This document shows, one piece after another, positions 21,201 to 28,528 of a stretch of DNA of 64,000 bases (positions within the stretch are counted from its first letter, which is position 1; every line of letters starts with the position of its first letter). The notes below the pieces were generated by a model. That model was given only the letters and a program-made list of their open reading frames with translations. It did no database searches and was not told where the DNA came from. Both the position numbers and the translations under genes were made by a program. The stretch is from Neodiprion pinetum (taxonomy: Eukaryota > Arthropoda > Insecta > Hymenoptera > Diprionidae). The DNA lies in NCBI RefSeq assembly GCF_021155775.2, contig NC_060234.1, positions 13,195,871 through 13,259,870 of the forward strand. The letters are read 5' to 3'.

Positions 21201-22024
21201 CTGACAACGAATTTGAGAAAAATTTTTACAAGCTAATGAACAACGCAGTTTTTGGCAAAACTATGGAAAACGTGCGAAAGTACAGAGATGTTCGATTGAT
21301 CACGAAATGGGATGGACGGTACGGTGCGAGAGCTACCATAGCCAAGCCTAATTTTCACAGCTGCACCGTGTTCGACAAAGATATAATTATCATTGAAATG
21401 AGTAGGACGAAAGTCAAGTTGAATAAACCATTGTACGCAGGTTTCTCCATTATGGATCTAGCGAAAACGTACATCTATGATTTTCATTATAATTACATTA
21501 AACAGAAATTTGGCAACCAAGCAAAATTAATGTACACGGATACCGATAGTTTAATTTACAATTTTACCGTCCCCGATATATACGAACACATGAAGGAGGA
21601 CTTACATAAATTTGACACGTCGGATTATCCGCTTGACAACGCTTACGGAATGCCTCTAGCGAACAAAAAAGTTCTCGGTTTGATGAAAGACGAGAACAAC
21701 GGCAAAATCATGCTCGAATTTGTAGGGTTACGAGCTAAACTGTACGCGTTCCGAGTCATGGGAGATGAGACAGACACTAAACGTGCCAAAGGAGTCAGAG
21801 GATCAGCGTTAAGAAAAATAACCTTTAACGATTATTTGGACTGTGCGTTGAAACGTGAAAATCTATCCTCAAATCAGCATTTGATCATGAGTCGAAAGCA
21901 CGAGGTATACACCGTAGAACAGCAGAAAGTAGCACTGAGCTGGAATGACGACAAGCGGATCGTGTTTCAAAATACAACCGACACGCTTCCGTGGGGCTAC
22001 AAGCCTAAGCTTTGTAATTTATAA
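18275..22024 (+). CDS. polB: Protein-primed family B DNA polymerase
   Basis: It replicates the element. The ATG at 18275 (good context, CAAGATGG) is preferred over a GTG codon 18 bp upstream, giving 1249 aa. The 3'-5' exonuclease motifs are IYADLEC (residues about 449-455), NLSGYDSHF (about 593-601) and YLQTDVFLLADVF (about 744-756). Polymerase motifs follow: A, DVNNLYGAAM (about 842-851); B, KLMNNAVFGKTMEN (about 987-1000); and C, YTDTDSLIY (about 1087-1095). An N-terminal region of about 400 residues carries the NIRNSDSYCLLWSV block usual in insect Polinton polymerases, and CxxC pairs (HICEKPF, HRDHCHF, HRSC) form a likely zinc-binding insert before ExoII. An AATAAA lies at 22083. The frame is intact. 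Confidence 0.95.
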   Translation: MESAKCLRLIDVMESAFKILSEKSSPAEIAKWIRLGTQNIRLLNKILRNNASTIGEKTRILTTIGILKSLTVKFQQLQKVGDGLRSRRRSDRVRWEDLESAFERRIRTGSIVNLKHKDVERFLEDAKVLAVTRLKNALKKDGSLKANVILACKFEVRRDDRTVEEIKFFNTRNEIILQTTDISEWFIENATERLLKKVEDFQEKDSGWSLTEIINLTVNINKYVPLRGGVFTYTPLPKDIQDKKAVVNIRNSDSYCLLWSVTAALFPADNNPSKITSYPHFSSVLRYDGITFPMSLDKNTISKFEKLNGLSINVYGIDQGDRKKSEIVPIHLSQNKSDKPTIHLLAIETETTDDDDDDEMVNYEKNRIFHFTWIRNLSRLTSSQISKRAHQTWLCDRCLSHFNFERCLLKHRADCMNLNKTKVILPTDEEKILKFKNFKHKETVPFCIYADLECLLQPTRESFGENRTIYQKHLPYSVAYYLHCAFDDSLSKFKINRGETCIQWFVNELKELALSLDGYYKTVVPMEPLNFNQINEFDLSAVCHICEKPFTLTDVKHRDHCHFTGKYRGAAHRSCNLNYQNSHTIPVIFHNLSGYDSHFLIKALATSFEGTTELLPVNKEKYISFTKYVEGTDIKFRFVDSYRFMPSSLEKLATYLGDDQKSITRKFYHRSDKFQLLTRKGVFPYEYIDSWEKLEDTRLPSKHQFYSKLNDRDISDDDYAHACKVWQTFNVQTLGEYSDLYLQTDVFLLADVFQNFRQSCWTTYKLDPLHYYTAPGLSFDAMLKCTGIELELLTDIDMVMFIEKGIRGGVSQCSNRYAKANNRYMGEEFDPEVEESYLMYFDVNNLYGAAMSFALPYSSFEWLSDFGQCDVLTISDDAEFGYILEVDLEYPEELHETHKDLPLCPEHYIPPISTNKQPKLTPTLFSKKNYVVHYRVMKQCLQLGLKLLKIHRVLKFKQTPWLKKYIDLNTDLRKKSDNEFEKNFYKLMNNAVFGKTMENVRKYRDVRLITKWDGRYGARATIAKPNFHSCTVFDKDIIIIEMSRTKVKLNKPLYAGFSIMDLAKTYIYDFHYNYIKQKFGNQAKLMYTDTDSLIYNFTVPDIYEHMKEDLHKFDTSDYPLDNAYGMPLANKKVLGLMKDENNGKIMLEFVGLRAKLYAFRVMGDETDTKRAKGVRGSALRKITFNDYLDCALKRENLSSNQHLIMSRKHEVYTVEQQKVALSWNDDKRIVFQNTTDTLPWGYKPKLCNL

Positions 22025-22125
22025 CTTTACCATGTCTGTCGATTGTCTAAAAAGACGCATACTTGTTGTGTGTCGGATATAAAATAAAGAGGGACATACG
22101 TTTTTACAAAAAATTTATTAAAATG

Positions 22126-23052
22126 TTACATGTCCGATTCGTTTATCCAACTGTTGTGTGTATTGTCAAAACCTAACCATTTAACGTATATTTTTCTTCC
22201 ACGCTTCTTGAGCACCTTCTCCACCAGATAGATATCCGGATGCTTAACCTTGAGGAGCTCTTGTTCGTAGAAACCACCAGCGATGGGTTGATCTCGGTAG
22301 TCTTTGAGCTTGTACGTCACAGGATGAGTATTTTCCACTCGACTTATCGTGAATATTTCGGTCGTCCAATTGGGAGTGTAACCTTTCTCGAAGACATTTT
22401 TGAATTTGCTGATTCGAACTTTGTCGCCGGATTTGAACTTTGCCGATACGGTAGGTATCGCTCGAAGCCCTCCGTAAGCCTGACGTAACAACAGCCTCTC
22501 GTTTGCAACGGTGACATCCGACGGTTTCATTCTTATGGTTCGGTGTTTGACGTTGTTGTAAGCCGAAACCAAATCGGATAAGATATCGAGCCACTTGTAG
22601 CTTCCTTGCATGCTGAACCGTGTCCACATTTTACCTTTCAGCGTGCGATTGAAACGTTCACAGATCGAAGCCTTCAAATTACTGTACGTGGAGTAAAGTT
22701 TGATTCCGTAGCGTGTCATAAGCGATTCGAATTTCGAGTTGTAAAATTCCGTTCCTCTGTCGACGTGTAAATTTTTCGGTACCCGTCCTTGGACAAGCAC
22801 AGATTCCATTGCCTTCGTAACATCATCTCCAGACTTGCTCTTTATCGGTACAGCCCACGCATACTTTGAAAAGACATCAATGACTGTGAGCATGTACTTG
22901 TAGCCTTTGTTTTGCCCAGCGTACGACGTCATATCAACAAGATCCGCCTGCCAGGTCTCGTCGATGCCGCGCACGTCTACACGTCGACGCGGGTAATTCC
23001 GGCGTGCAGGCTTATGCAGTTCCGTCACCAGTGCTTGCTTTTCCTCGTTCAT
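22126..23052 (-). CDS. int: Polinton integrase (retroviral-type, chromodomain)
   Basis: This 308-aa protein would insert the element DNA by strand transfer. The catalytic triad is visible: D37 in WQADLVDM, D98 in LHVDRGTEFYN and E132 in SICERFNRT. The C-terminal 35 residues (VEKVLKKRGRKIYVKWLGF, then WINE) form a chromodomain, which in related elements binds modified histones and guides integration. The usual HHCC zinc domain is not evident. The ATG at 23052 is the first in frame after an upstream stop and lies 41 bp inside the end of the preceding gene. It converges with polB; a minus AATAAA at 22114-22119 lies only about 25 bp past the polB signal, so the 3' ends overlap. Confidence 0.93.
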   Translation of the reverse strand: MNEEKQALVTELHKPARRNYPRRRVDVRGIDETWQADLVDMTSYAGQNKGYKYMLTVIDVFSKYAWAVPIKSKSGDDVTKAMESVLVQGRVPKNLHVDRGTEFYNSKFESLMTRYGIKLYSTYSNLKASICERFNRTLKGKMWTRFSMQGSYKWLDILSDLVSAYNNVKHRTIRMKPSDVTVANERLLLRQAYGGLRAIPTVSAKFKSGDKVRISKFKNVFEKGYTPNWTTEIFTISRVENTHPVTYKLKDYRDQPIAGGFYEQELLKVKHPDIYLVEKVLKKRGRKIYVKWLGFDNTHNSWINESDM

Positions 23053-23413
23053 ATTCCAACGCTATTAGTCTGGTGTCCAATTTGGAAATGATTTCCGCGT
23101 TTCGAATCGACAAGTCTCTGCCTGTTTTAAAGTCTGTGTAGAAGGTATCCAAGGCTTTCTCCGTGGTGATCTCCAAAGCTTTGATCATTTGATCGAGGTT
23201 GTCGATTCGTTTTTGCAGCACGCTGAATTTTCGTCTCAAGGTTTTTAAAGTTACAGCATTGTTCGGCTCTGCGGGATCCGCGACGTTGCACAGTCTCTTG
23301 TTCCGTATATCGTAATGCCCGTCCGCTGTTATTTGAAACCCGACACCCGGAGGACCGCGAGTGCTCGCGGTCGTGTTTTTATTCAGCTGACGTCCGAACA
23401 CGTCGACGCTCAT
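23012..23413 (-). CDS. Fibre-like coiled-coil protein of the Polinton (133 aa)
   Basis: The start MSVDVFGRQL with G-PPGVGFQITADGHYDI and KRLCNVADPAEPNNAVTLK (residues about 20-58) resembles shaft-type repeats found in trimeric fibres and in other invertebrate DNA-virus-like elements. Residues about 60-125 are a long amphipathic helix (LRRKFSVLQKRIDNLDQMIK), likely coiled coil. A virion spike or fibre role is inferred from this architecture and the position among virion genes; no enzymatic motif is present. Its end overlaps the integrase start by 41 bp. Confidence 0.7.
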   Translation of the reverse strand: MSVDVFGRQLNKNTTASTRGPPGVGFQITADGHYDIRNKRLCNVADPAEPNNAVTLKTLRRKFSVLQKRIDNLDQMIKALEITTEKALDTFYTDFKTGRDLSIRNAEIISKLDTRLIALEYERGKASTGDGTA

Positions 23414-23446
23414 CTCGGTAATGAATGCAAAAATGACGGGAGCTGC

Positions 23447-24337
23447 TTAATAAATGATTCCTGCTTCGCGTAGCTCTTCGATAATGGAGATTATTTCGTT
23501 ATTGTGACTCGGATTTCCCGCTGCCTGAGATGCCAGGAGTAAACGAAGACGCTCTACCAACTCGTTTGGATCATCCCAGAAGACGTATTCCGTTTCAACA
23601 CCTTGTCGAGTGATCATAGCTTGCGGAAGTAGACCTTTACCCTTTCGGCGAGGTGACGGAGAATAATCCATCAATTCGGCAATGACATTTCTAAATTTGT
23701 AACTGTTATCGTTTCGAACAGCCCCGTCGGATGAGTAATACTTCTTATGCGCGTTCGTTGCGAGGATTATGTTTTTAAAATTTTCCCGATCTCCGGCGCT
23801 CACAGAAGAACCGTCGGGCTTCTTTTTGAACAAAAGTTCCAGCAAACCCTTCGTTTTCGGGTAACGCGTGTCGCCAATACGAACGTAGTCACTCTCAAAA
23901 GATATCAACGAATCACCGATCATCAGTCCGTTTGAGAGGTTGCGTACACCGTACACGTTGTCCAATTCGCCTTTTGTCTTCGCATCTCTCATCAGTGCAA
24001 AATACTCGTCCTCGACCGGTGTTTCTACGACTGTTTCATCCCCCGCCGAAGCAAAGGAATCGTCCATTTCCGAGACAGTTTCATTTTTCGTTTCATTTTT
24101 CATCTCCTTTATTTCTTCTTTAATTTCTTCCACCTCTTGTTTGACAGGTTTGGTGTCTTTTGTAACATTCACCAGTTCTTGCAACGGAGTCACTACTGGT
24201 TTGAAAACGTCACTCAATTTCTGAGTCGTAGATTCCCTGCCCGACTTGAGCAATCTGTGTTTTCGACGGATCGCAGCACTTGCTTGAGCGATCTGATGTA
24301 GGACATCTTTTTGCTTGGAAATTTCAGAGCTCTGCAT
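23447..24337 (-). CDS. Polinton conserved protein, DUF8207-like (296 aa)
   Basis: The N-terminal half is helical and charged (IRRKHRLLKSGRESTTQKL, then an acidic-basic repeat EEIKEEIKEMKNETKNE at about 70-90). The C-terminal half (about 120-250) carries the block YGVRNLSNGLMIGDSLISFE, then GDTRYPKTKGLLELLFKKKP and FKNIILATNAHKK, which I recognise as a domain common in insect Polinton-associated proteins (DUF8207-type). Its function is unknown; a virion or core role is possible from its place beside the ATPase. The ATG at 24337 is near an initiator-like CTCAGTT. Confidence 0.7.
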   Translation of the reverse strand: MQSSEISKQKDVLHQIAQASAAIRRKHRLLKSGRESTTQKLSDVFKPVVTPLQELVNVTKDTKPVKQEVEEIKEEIKEMKNETKNETVSEMDDSFASAGDETVVETPVEDEYFALMRDAKTKGELDNVYGVRNLSNGLMIGDSLISFESDYVRIGDTRYPKTKGLLELLFKKKPDGSSVSAGDRENFKNIILATNAHKKYYSSDGAVRNDNSYKFRNVIAELMDYSPSPRRKGKGLLPQAMITRQGVETEYVFWDDPNELVERLRLLLASQAAGNPSHNNEIISIIEELREAGIIY

Positions 24338-24393
24338 GTTGACGCAACTGAGTCTGCAGCGCTACTGCGTCTCTCGCTCGAAAACGGTAAATT

Positions 24394-25107
24394 TTATTCC
24401 TTTTCCAGGCTAACAAAAGAATCGAATCCCCTCCTGTATCGTCCTTCGTTGAGCTCACTGTCTTTGTCGATCACCAGAAACCCGTACTTCTCACCGTTCC
24501 AGCATGCAGAGCACACACTTTTAAACTCTGTGTAAGACATATCGGTGTTCACATGATCGTTGTATACGTGTCTCAGGTTCATATCGTCTTGTTTGAATAA
24601 CACGAGTAAGTTTACGTTGTCGCGCACGAGATGTTTGGGAATACGCGCGTACGTCTGACAGAGATAGAAACAGTCAACGTCGTGATGTCTACCCATGCAA
24701 AAGTAGGCTCTAATATTGTCCTGCTTCTCGCACGCTACATCGTCAAATATGATTATTGAGTTGGGCCGTGCTTCTTCCGGTGGAATCACTTGCTCACGCT
24801 CGGTAAACGCAAAATACTCCGTACTCTCAACATGGTCCAGCAATTGCTTCAACAATCGGTATTTAGGTTGGTTGAGAGATTTCGAGTAGATGTAGATATT
24901 TTCAAATCTGAGTCCGTTGGGATGGGTTATAAGTGTGAGCAACGCGTTAGTTTTACCACAATTCGACGGTCCACAGAATATCGCACGTACACTGTTCGGG
25001 AGTAATTCACCGTGCCGTTTGTGCTTTTCGACATTTTGCTCCGAAAGTTTGTCAAAATTCATCACGGGAAGCTTGGTAGGTTGTTTCTCAAACCGCATCT
25101 CGGACAT
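24394..25107 (-). CDS. FtsK/HerA-type genome-packaging ATPase
   Basis: In Polintons and related viruses this enzyme pumps DNA into the capsid. In the 237-aa protein the Walker A motif is GPSNCGKT (residues 46-53) and the Walker B motif is SIIIFDDV (about 117-124). A conserved FCMGRHHDVDCFYLCQTYARIPKHL segment at about 136-160 (shown here split as FCMGRHHDVDC and YLCQTYARIP) matches the sensor region of A32-like ATPases. It starts at ATG 25107, only 63 bp from the divergent PLA2 gene, with which it shares a TATA-type promoter. Confidence 0.92.
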   Translation of the reverse strand: MSEMRFEKQPTKLPVMNFDKLSEQNVEKHKRHGELLPNSVRAIFCGPSNCGKTNALLTLITHPNGLRFENIYIYSKSLNQPKYRLLKQLLDHVESTEYFAFTEREQVIPPEEARPNSIIIFDDVACEKQDNIRAYFCMGRHHDVDCFYLCQTYARIPKHLVRDNVNLLVLFKQDDMNLRHVYNDHVNTDMSYTEFKSVCSACWNGEKYGFLVIDKDSELNEGRYRRGFDSFVSLEKE

Positions 25108-25170
25108 GACTGATCGGATTTGCTATAAATACCCCGTTTTAAAGCACTTTTCTTCAGTCAACGCACGAAC
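25108..25170. promoter_or_regulatory. Compact divergent promoter between ATPase and PLA2 gene
   Basis: Within 63 bp, TATAAAT (25124-25130, plus) lies about 31 bp before a TCTTCAGTCA initiator (25151-25160), just upstream of the ATG at 25171. On the minus strand the overlapping TATTTATA lies about 20 bp before ATCAGTC next to the ATPase ATG. One TATA region appears to serve both directions. Confidence 0.55.
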
Positions 25171-25962
25171 ATGATCGCGTACAGAGGTAAACGAAGCAGC
25201 AGCAGGCGGCAACATCGTGGCAAGGGTCTGGTGAATAGAATCATCAACAAACTTCCGATCGAGTTGCATGTTCCCGGTTACCAATACTGCGGTCCCGGTA
25301 CGAAGTTGACGAAAAGACTCGCGAGAGGCGATTCCGGTATCAATCCTCTCGATGCAGCGTGTAAGGAACACGATATAGCGTATTCGAAAAATCGTGAGAA
25401 CCTTGAGGTTAGAAACGAGGCTGATAGGGTGTTGGCTGAGAAAGCTTGGAAACGGGTTCTCGCAAAGGACGCAAATTTGGGTGAGAAGGCAGCCGCTTGG
25501 GCAGTAGCTAATACAATGAAAGTAAAATCAAAACTCGGAATGGGAATGCGAAAGTCAAAAAATGTGACCTTGAGAAAAATTGTAAATGCTGCAAAACGTT
25601 CCATGGTTCCAAGCAACGATGCAAAAGTAGCTATCGAATCTGCGCTGAAGGGAGCTGAGAACGCCGTTAAAAAAGCGGGTGGTAAATGTAAAGTGCGAAC
25701 ACCTCGCGTCCTACCGGTACCTTCGAAAGTCGGTGGTTTTCTACCGTTTCTGATTCCTATTTTTGCCGGTCTCAGCGCTACGGGTGCGTTAGCCGGCGGT
25801 GCGGCAGGTATAGCAAAAGCTGTGAACGATGCGAGCGCGGCTAAACGAGAATTGGAGGAAAGCAAACGACACAACAAAACTATGGAAGCTATCGCGTTGG
25901 GCAAAGGGCTTCACATGAAACCGTACAAAACAGGTCTTGGTCTCCATCTTTCAAAAAACTAG
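25171..25962 (+). CDS. PLA2-domain virion protein of the Polinton (263 aa)
   Basis: Residues 39-44 are YCGPGT, the calcium-loop signature of phospholipase A2, and residues 63-71 (ACKEHDIAY) hold the catalytic His67-Asp68. The same fold occurs in parvovirus VP1 and in adintovirus virion proteins, where it helps the particle leave endosomes; this role is inferred here. The basic N-terminus (GKRSSSRRQHRGKG) and middle suit DNA or membrane binding. A hydrophobic stretch (FLPFLIPIFAGLSATGALAG, about 190-209) and a GLG-containing C-terminus (KPYKTGLGLHLSKN) follow. The last codons and the stop (25953-25962) form a frameshift site leading into the protease. Confidence 0.88.
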   Translation: MIAYRGKRSSSRRQHRGKGLVNRIINKLPIELHVPGYQYCGPGTKLTKRLARGDSGINPLDAACKEHDIAYSKNRENLEVRNEADRVLAEKAWKRVLAKDANLGEKAAAWAVANTMKVKSKLGMGMRKSKNVTLRKIVNAAKRSMVPSNDAKVAIESALKGAENAVKKAGGKCKVRTPRVLPVPSKVGGFLPFLIPIFAGLSATGALAGGAAGIAKAVNDASAAKRELEESKRHNKTMEAIALGKGLHMKPYKTGLGLHLSKN

Positions 25963-25988
25963 ATGCGACGCTACCACGTCGAGCGTTG
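25953..25988 (+). promoter_or_regulatory. Putative -1 ribosomal frameshift signal
   Basis: A AAA AAC (25953-25959), in the reading phase of the PLA2 gene, is a canonical slippery heptamer and is followed at once by the in-frame TAG (25960-25962). After a 6-nt spacer, 25966-25972 (CGACGCT) can pair with 25982-25988 (AGCGTTG), a 7-bp stem with one G-U pair and a 9-nt loop. A -1 slip enters the frame of the protease, which has no usable ATG. Confidence 0.7.
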
Positions 25989-26342
25989 ACTGATTGGGAC
26001 TTGTTGAAATATGCAAAAATCTTGAGGGTTCCACATTTCCGCGGTGTTTTCATGCGAAACGAAATGCCCGAAAACGGTCCACGAAAAAACGAGTCAGCTA
26101 TAATCAACCTTGACGACAAAGACGGTCCGGGAACACACTGGGTTGCGTACAAGAAACGCGACAACAATATCGATTACTTTGACAGTTTCGGCAACCTTCA
26201 ACCACCCTCGGACCTCATAAAATACCTCGGCGTTGGTAGCGTCAAATACAATCATGAGAGGTACCAGGATTACGATACATTTGAATGCGGACACTTGTGT
26301 CTGAAATTTCTGAGTGGCGAGCTATATAAACATGGTGCGTGA
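25960..26342 (+). CDS. Adenovirus-type cysteine protease (likely frameshift product)
   Basis: This enzyme would cleave capsid precursors during maturation. The catalytic residues of peptidase family C5 are visible: His in GTHWVAYKK (about 26131-26157), an Asp in YFDSFGNLQPP (about 26175) and Cys in FECGHLCLKFL (about 26285-26303). The first conserved block, LRVPHFRGVFMRNEMP, begins at about 26025. No ATG precedes it in frame; the first in-frame ATG (26052) falls inside the block, and the ATG at 25963 is in another frame and ends after eight codons. The frame is open upstream into the end of the PLA2 gene, so translation probably arrives by -1 frameshift. A lost start or a one-base error is the alternative. 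Confidence 0.85.
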
Positions 26343-26372
26343 TTCGTCAAAGTCAGTCTACCACTCGCAGTC
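26323..26372 (+). promoter_or_regulatory. TATA box and initiator for the minor capsid gene
   Basis: TATATAAA at 26323-26330, inside the end of the protease frame, is followed about 25-30 bp later by GTCAGTC (26352-26358). The ATG of the minor capsid gene is at 26373. The layout matches the promoters of neighbouring genes. Confidence 0.55.
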
Positions 26373-27059
26373 ATGGATGATTCGTTAACGTTAACGATTT
26401 CGGGAACCTCTTCGATACTCGAGGCACAATATTTCCCACCGATCGAACTTGCTCGTGATAAAAGTTATGCTCTTGGCTTGGTAGAGCTGTTAACCTTTAA
26501 TTCGATTCCCAACGTTGATGTCGGTCACAATAAAATTTACGTAGCTGACAAAGTGATCACCATACCTACCGGCAGCTACGAGATCGAGGACATAGAGAAG
26601 TATCTTCAAAACGTGCTAAGAAATACAGACATCAGGCTCGCCATCAAACCCAACAATAATACATTACGCAGCGAAATCACATGCAACCACACGATTAACT
26701 TTGAGCCGAATGATTCCATTGCTCAACTTTTGGGATTTACACCACGTGTACTGGAGGTTGACAAAACTCACGAATCGGACGTGCCTGTAACTATACTCAA
26801 GGTCAACGCGTTGCGAGTCGAGTGTAGCATTACAACGGGCGCCTACGTCAATGGACACAAAGTACACACTATTCACGAGTTTTTCCCGACCGTCCCACCA
26901 GGATATAAAATCGTGGAAGTACCGTCGCACGTCATTTACCTTCCGATCACCGTCAAGACCATAGATCACGTTCAGCTCCGGTTAGTGGATCAAGACGGAG
27001 ACCTGGTTAATTTTCGTGGAGAAGTTATCACTGTGAGACTACACATCAAATCGCGATAA
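26373..27059 (+). CDS. Minor capsid (penton-like, single jelly-roll) protein
   Basis: This 228-aa protein begins MDDSLTLTISGTSSILEAQY and has PPIELARDKSYALGLVELLT at about 22-41, YEIEDIEKYLQNVLR at about 70-84 and a SIAQLLGFTPRVLE block at about 113-128. This is the pattern of Polinton minor capsid proteins, predicted to form a single jelly-roll penton at capsid vertices. Assignment rests on this recognised pattern and its place just before the major capsid gene. No signal peptide or membrane segment is present, and the frame is intact. Confidence 0.85.
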   Translation: MDDSLTLTISGTSSILEAQYFPPIELARDKSYALGLVELLTFNSIPNVDVGHNKIYVADKVITIPTGSYEIEDIEKYLQNVLRNTDIRLAIKPNNNTLRSEITCNHTINFEPNDSIAQLLGFTPRVLEVDKTHESDVPVTILKVNALRVECSITTGAYVNGHKVHTIHEFFPTVPPGYKIVEVPSHVIYLPITVKTIDHVQLRLVDQDGDLVNFRGEVITVRLHIKSR

Positions 27060-27062
27060 ACG

Positions 27063-27236
27063 ATGGGAATCGTATATAACAGACTGTCAAAGAGTAGGTA
27101 TATCAGTAAGTCGACATGTCCCGATCAAGTCAGTCGTCGTTCGATTCCCGAACCGCTAACACCTCGAAACGTGGAGTTCCTGATAGCTCTGGGTCTGAAA
27201 CTGACACCTTTTGGAAGAGGAATTTCCGACAAATAA
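27063..27236 (+). CDS. Candidate small Polinton ORF (57 codons)
   Basis: This frame starts with ATG four bases after the minor capsid stop and ends at TAA 27234-27236. Its second half, LTPRNVEFLIALGLKL, looks like a short conserved helix motif. The apparent TATA (27073-27079) and initiator (about 27102-27107) lie inside the frame, so a transcript from that promoter would miss the 27063 start. The first downstream ATG (27116) reads a different frame of about 55 codons. Either the start is wrong, the leader is polycistronic, or there is a one-base shift near 27116. It is uncertain whether either frame makes protein. Confidence 0.35.
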   Translation: MGIVYNRLSKSRYISKSTCPDQVSRRSIPEPLTPRNVEFLIALGLKLTPFGRGISDK

Positions 27237-27273
27237 AAATCCGATTTTGCTTTTTTATCATCTGCTACGTGCC

Positions 27274-28491
27274 ATGGAGGAGGAAATCTTGAGCATTCAA
27301 ACACCAGTCGTCTTTGACGAATCCGTTGCGCATTACGAGATTCACGCTCACAAACCTTACGCCTCGTCAACTTTCAACAACAGCGATGAAATTCGAATCA
27401 CCGTTCAGCATCAGGATTTATGCATATTACCCAGCAAAAGTTCGGTACATATCCACGGACGACTCCTCAAACCTGATGGTACAGCTACTGTGAACACACA
27501 GCTCGTGAACAACGCCATCTGTCATCTGTTTGAAGAAATTCGCTACGAAATTAACGCAGTTGAGGTTGATAGAAGCAAGAACGTTGGCTTGACAAGTCTC
27601 ATGAAGGGTTACGCTTCCCTGCACCCTGGTCAGACTTGGCTGATGGAGAACGCTGGATGGCTCGATGTAGAAGAGAAGAAAAAATTAACCGATACCGATG
27701 GTAACTTTGACGTACTGATACCGCTCAGCATGATATTGGGTTTCGCCGAAGACTACCGCAAGATCGTTGTCAACGCTAAACATGAGTTAATTTTGACGAG
27801 ATCAAAAACTGACGTCAACGCAATCATGCAGACTCAGGAGGAGGAATTTAAAATCACGATCAATGCAGTGGAATGGCTAATACCGTATTTGAAACTCGCG
27901 GATCAGAAAAAAGTTGACCTACTAAATTTCATTCAGAGAGATCCGCCTGTTTCGATGAGCTTCCGCAGTTGGGAATTGTACGAATATCCCTTACTTCCCA
28001 CGACATCGAAACACGTTTGGACTGTGAAAACTTCCACTCAGCTTGAAAAACCTCGGTACGTCATTTTAAGTTTCCAAACAAGTAGAAAGAACAAGACCGG
28101 CAAGAACGCAAGTCATTTCGATCATTGCAATATCACGGACGTCAAGCTATTCTTAAACTCTCAATCTTATCCGTACGGTAACCTGAACCTCAACATGAGT
28201 CGTAATCTCTACGCGCTCCTGTACGAGATGTACGCAAACTTCCAAGCTACCTACTACGACAAGAACCCCGAGCCGTTGCTGACAAAGAGTGAATTCCTTC
28301 GAGACGTCCCCTTGTTCGTTATCGACTGTTCGAAACAAAACGAATCTTTGAAGTATGGACCTGTCGACATCCGTCTTGAATTTGAAGCTAAAGCCAACTT
28401 TCCCGCTGAAACATCGGCGTACTGCTTGATCGTTCACGATCGTATTGTCGAATACAACCCGCTCAGTGGTGGGGTGAAAAAGTTGGTATAA
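27274..28491 (+). CDS. Major capsid protein (double jelly-roll)
   Basis: This 405-aa protein would form the capsid shell. The ATG at 27274 is preferred; an upstream extension to 27211 would need a TTG start. The N-terminal block IQTPVVFDESVAHYEIHAHK, then NSDEIRITVQHQDLCILPSK and NNAICHLFEEIRYEINAVEV (about 80-99), matches Polinton double-jelly-roll capsid proteins, as do YGNLNLNMSRNLYALLYEMY (about 295-314) and the C-terminal NPLSGGVKKLV. The TATA box of the next gene overlaps its stop. A decayed copy of its last residues occurs at 16968-17016. Confidence 0.92.
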   Translation: MEEEILSIQTPVVFDESVAHYEIHAHKPYASSTFNNSDEIRITVQHQDLCILPSKSSVHIHGRLLKPDGTATVNTQLVNNAICHLFEEIRYEINAVEVDRSKNVGLTSLMKGYASLHPGQTWLMENAGWLDVEEKKKLTDTDGNFDVLIPLSMILGFAEDYRKIVVNAKHELILTRSKTDVNAIMQTQEEEFKITINAVEWLIPYLKLADQKKVDLLNFIQRDPPVSMSFRSWELYEYPLLPTTSKHVWTVKTSTQLEKPRYVILSFQTSRKNKTGKNASHFDHCNITDVKLFLNSQSYPYGNLNLNMSRNLYALLYEMYANFQATYYDKNPEPLLTKSEFLRDVPLFVIDCSKQNESLKYGPVDIRLEFEAKANFPAETSAYCLIVHDRIVEYNPLSGGVKKLV

Positions 28492-28528
28492 AAGCTGACC
28501 CGTTTCCACCATCTCGCACAGTTCAAAG
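28487..28528 (+). promoter_or_regulatory. TATA box and initiator for the 198-aa gene
   Basis: TATAAAA at 28487-28493 overlaps the stop codon of the capsid gene and precedes an ACAGTTC initiator-like site (28518-28524) by about 30 bp. The same arrangement is preserved in the relic at 17013. Confidence 0.55.

Noticed and set aside
23012..23052. Second programmed frameshift, from the fibre-like gene into integrase
   Set aside because: The 41-bp overlap has no slippery heptamer, and integrase has its own ATG at 23052 preceded by an in-frame stop.
27211..27273. N-terminal extension of the major capsid protein
   Set aside because: It would need a TTG start; the ATG at 27274 begins where family similarity begins.
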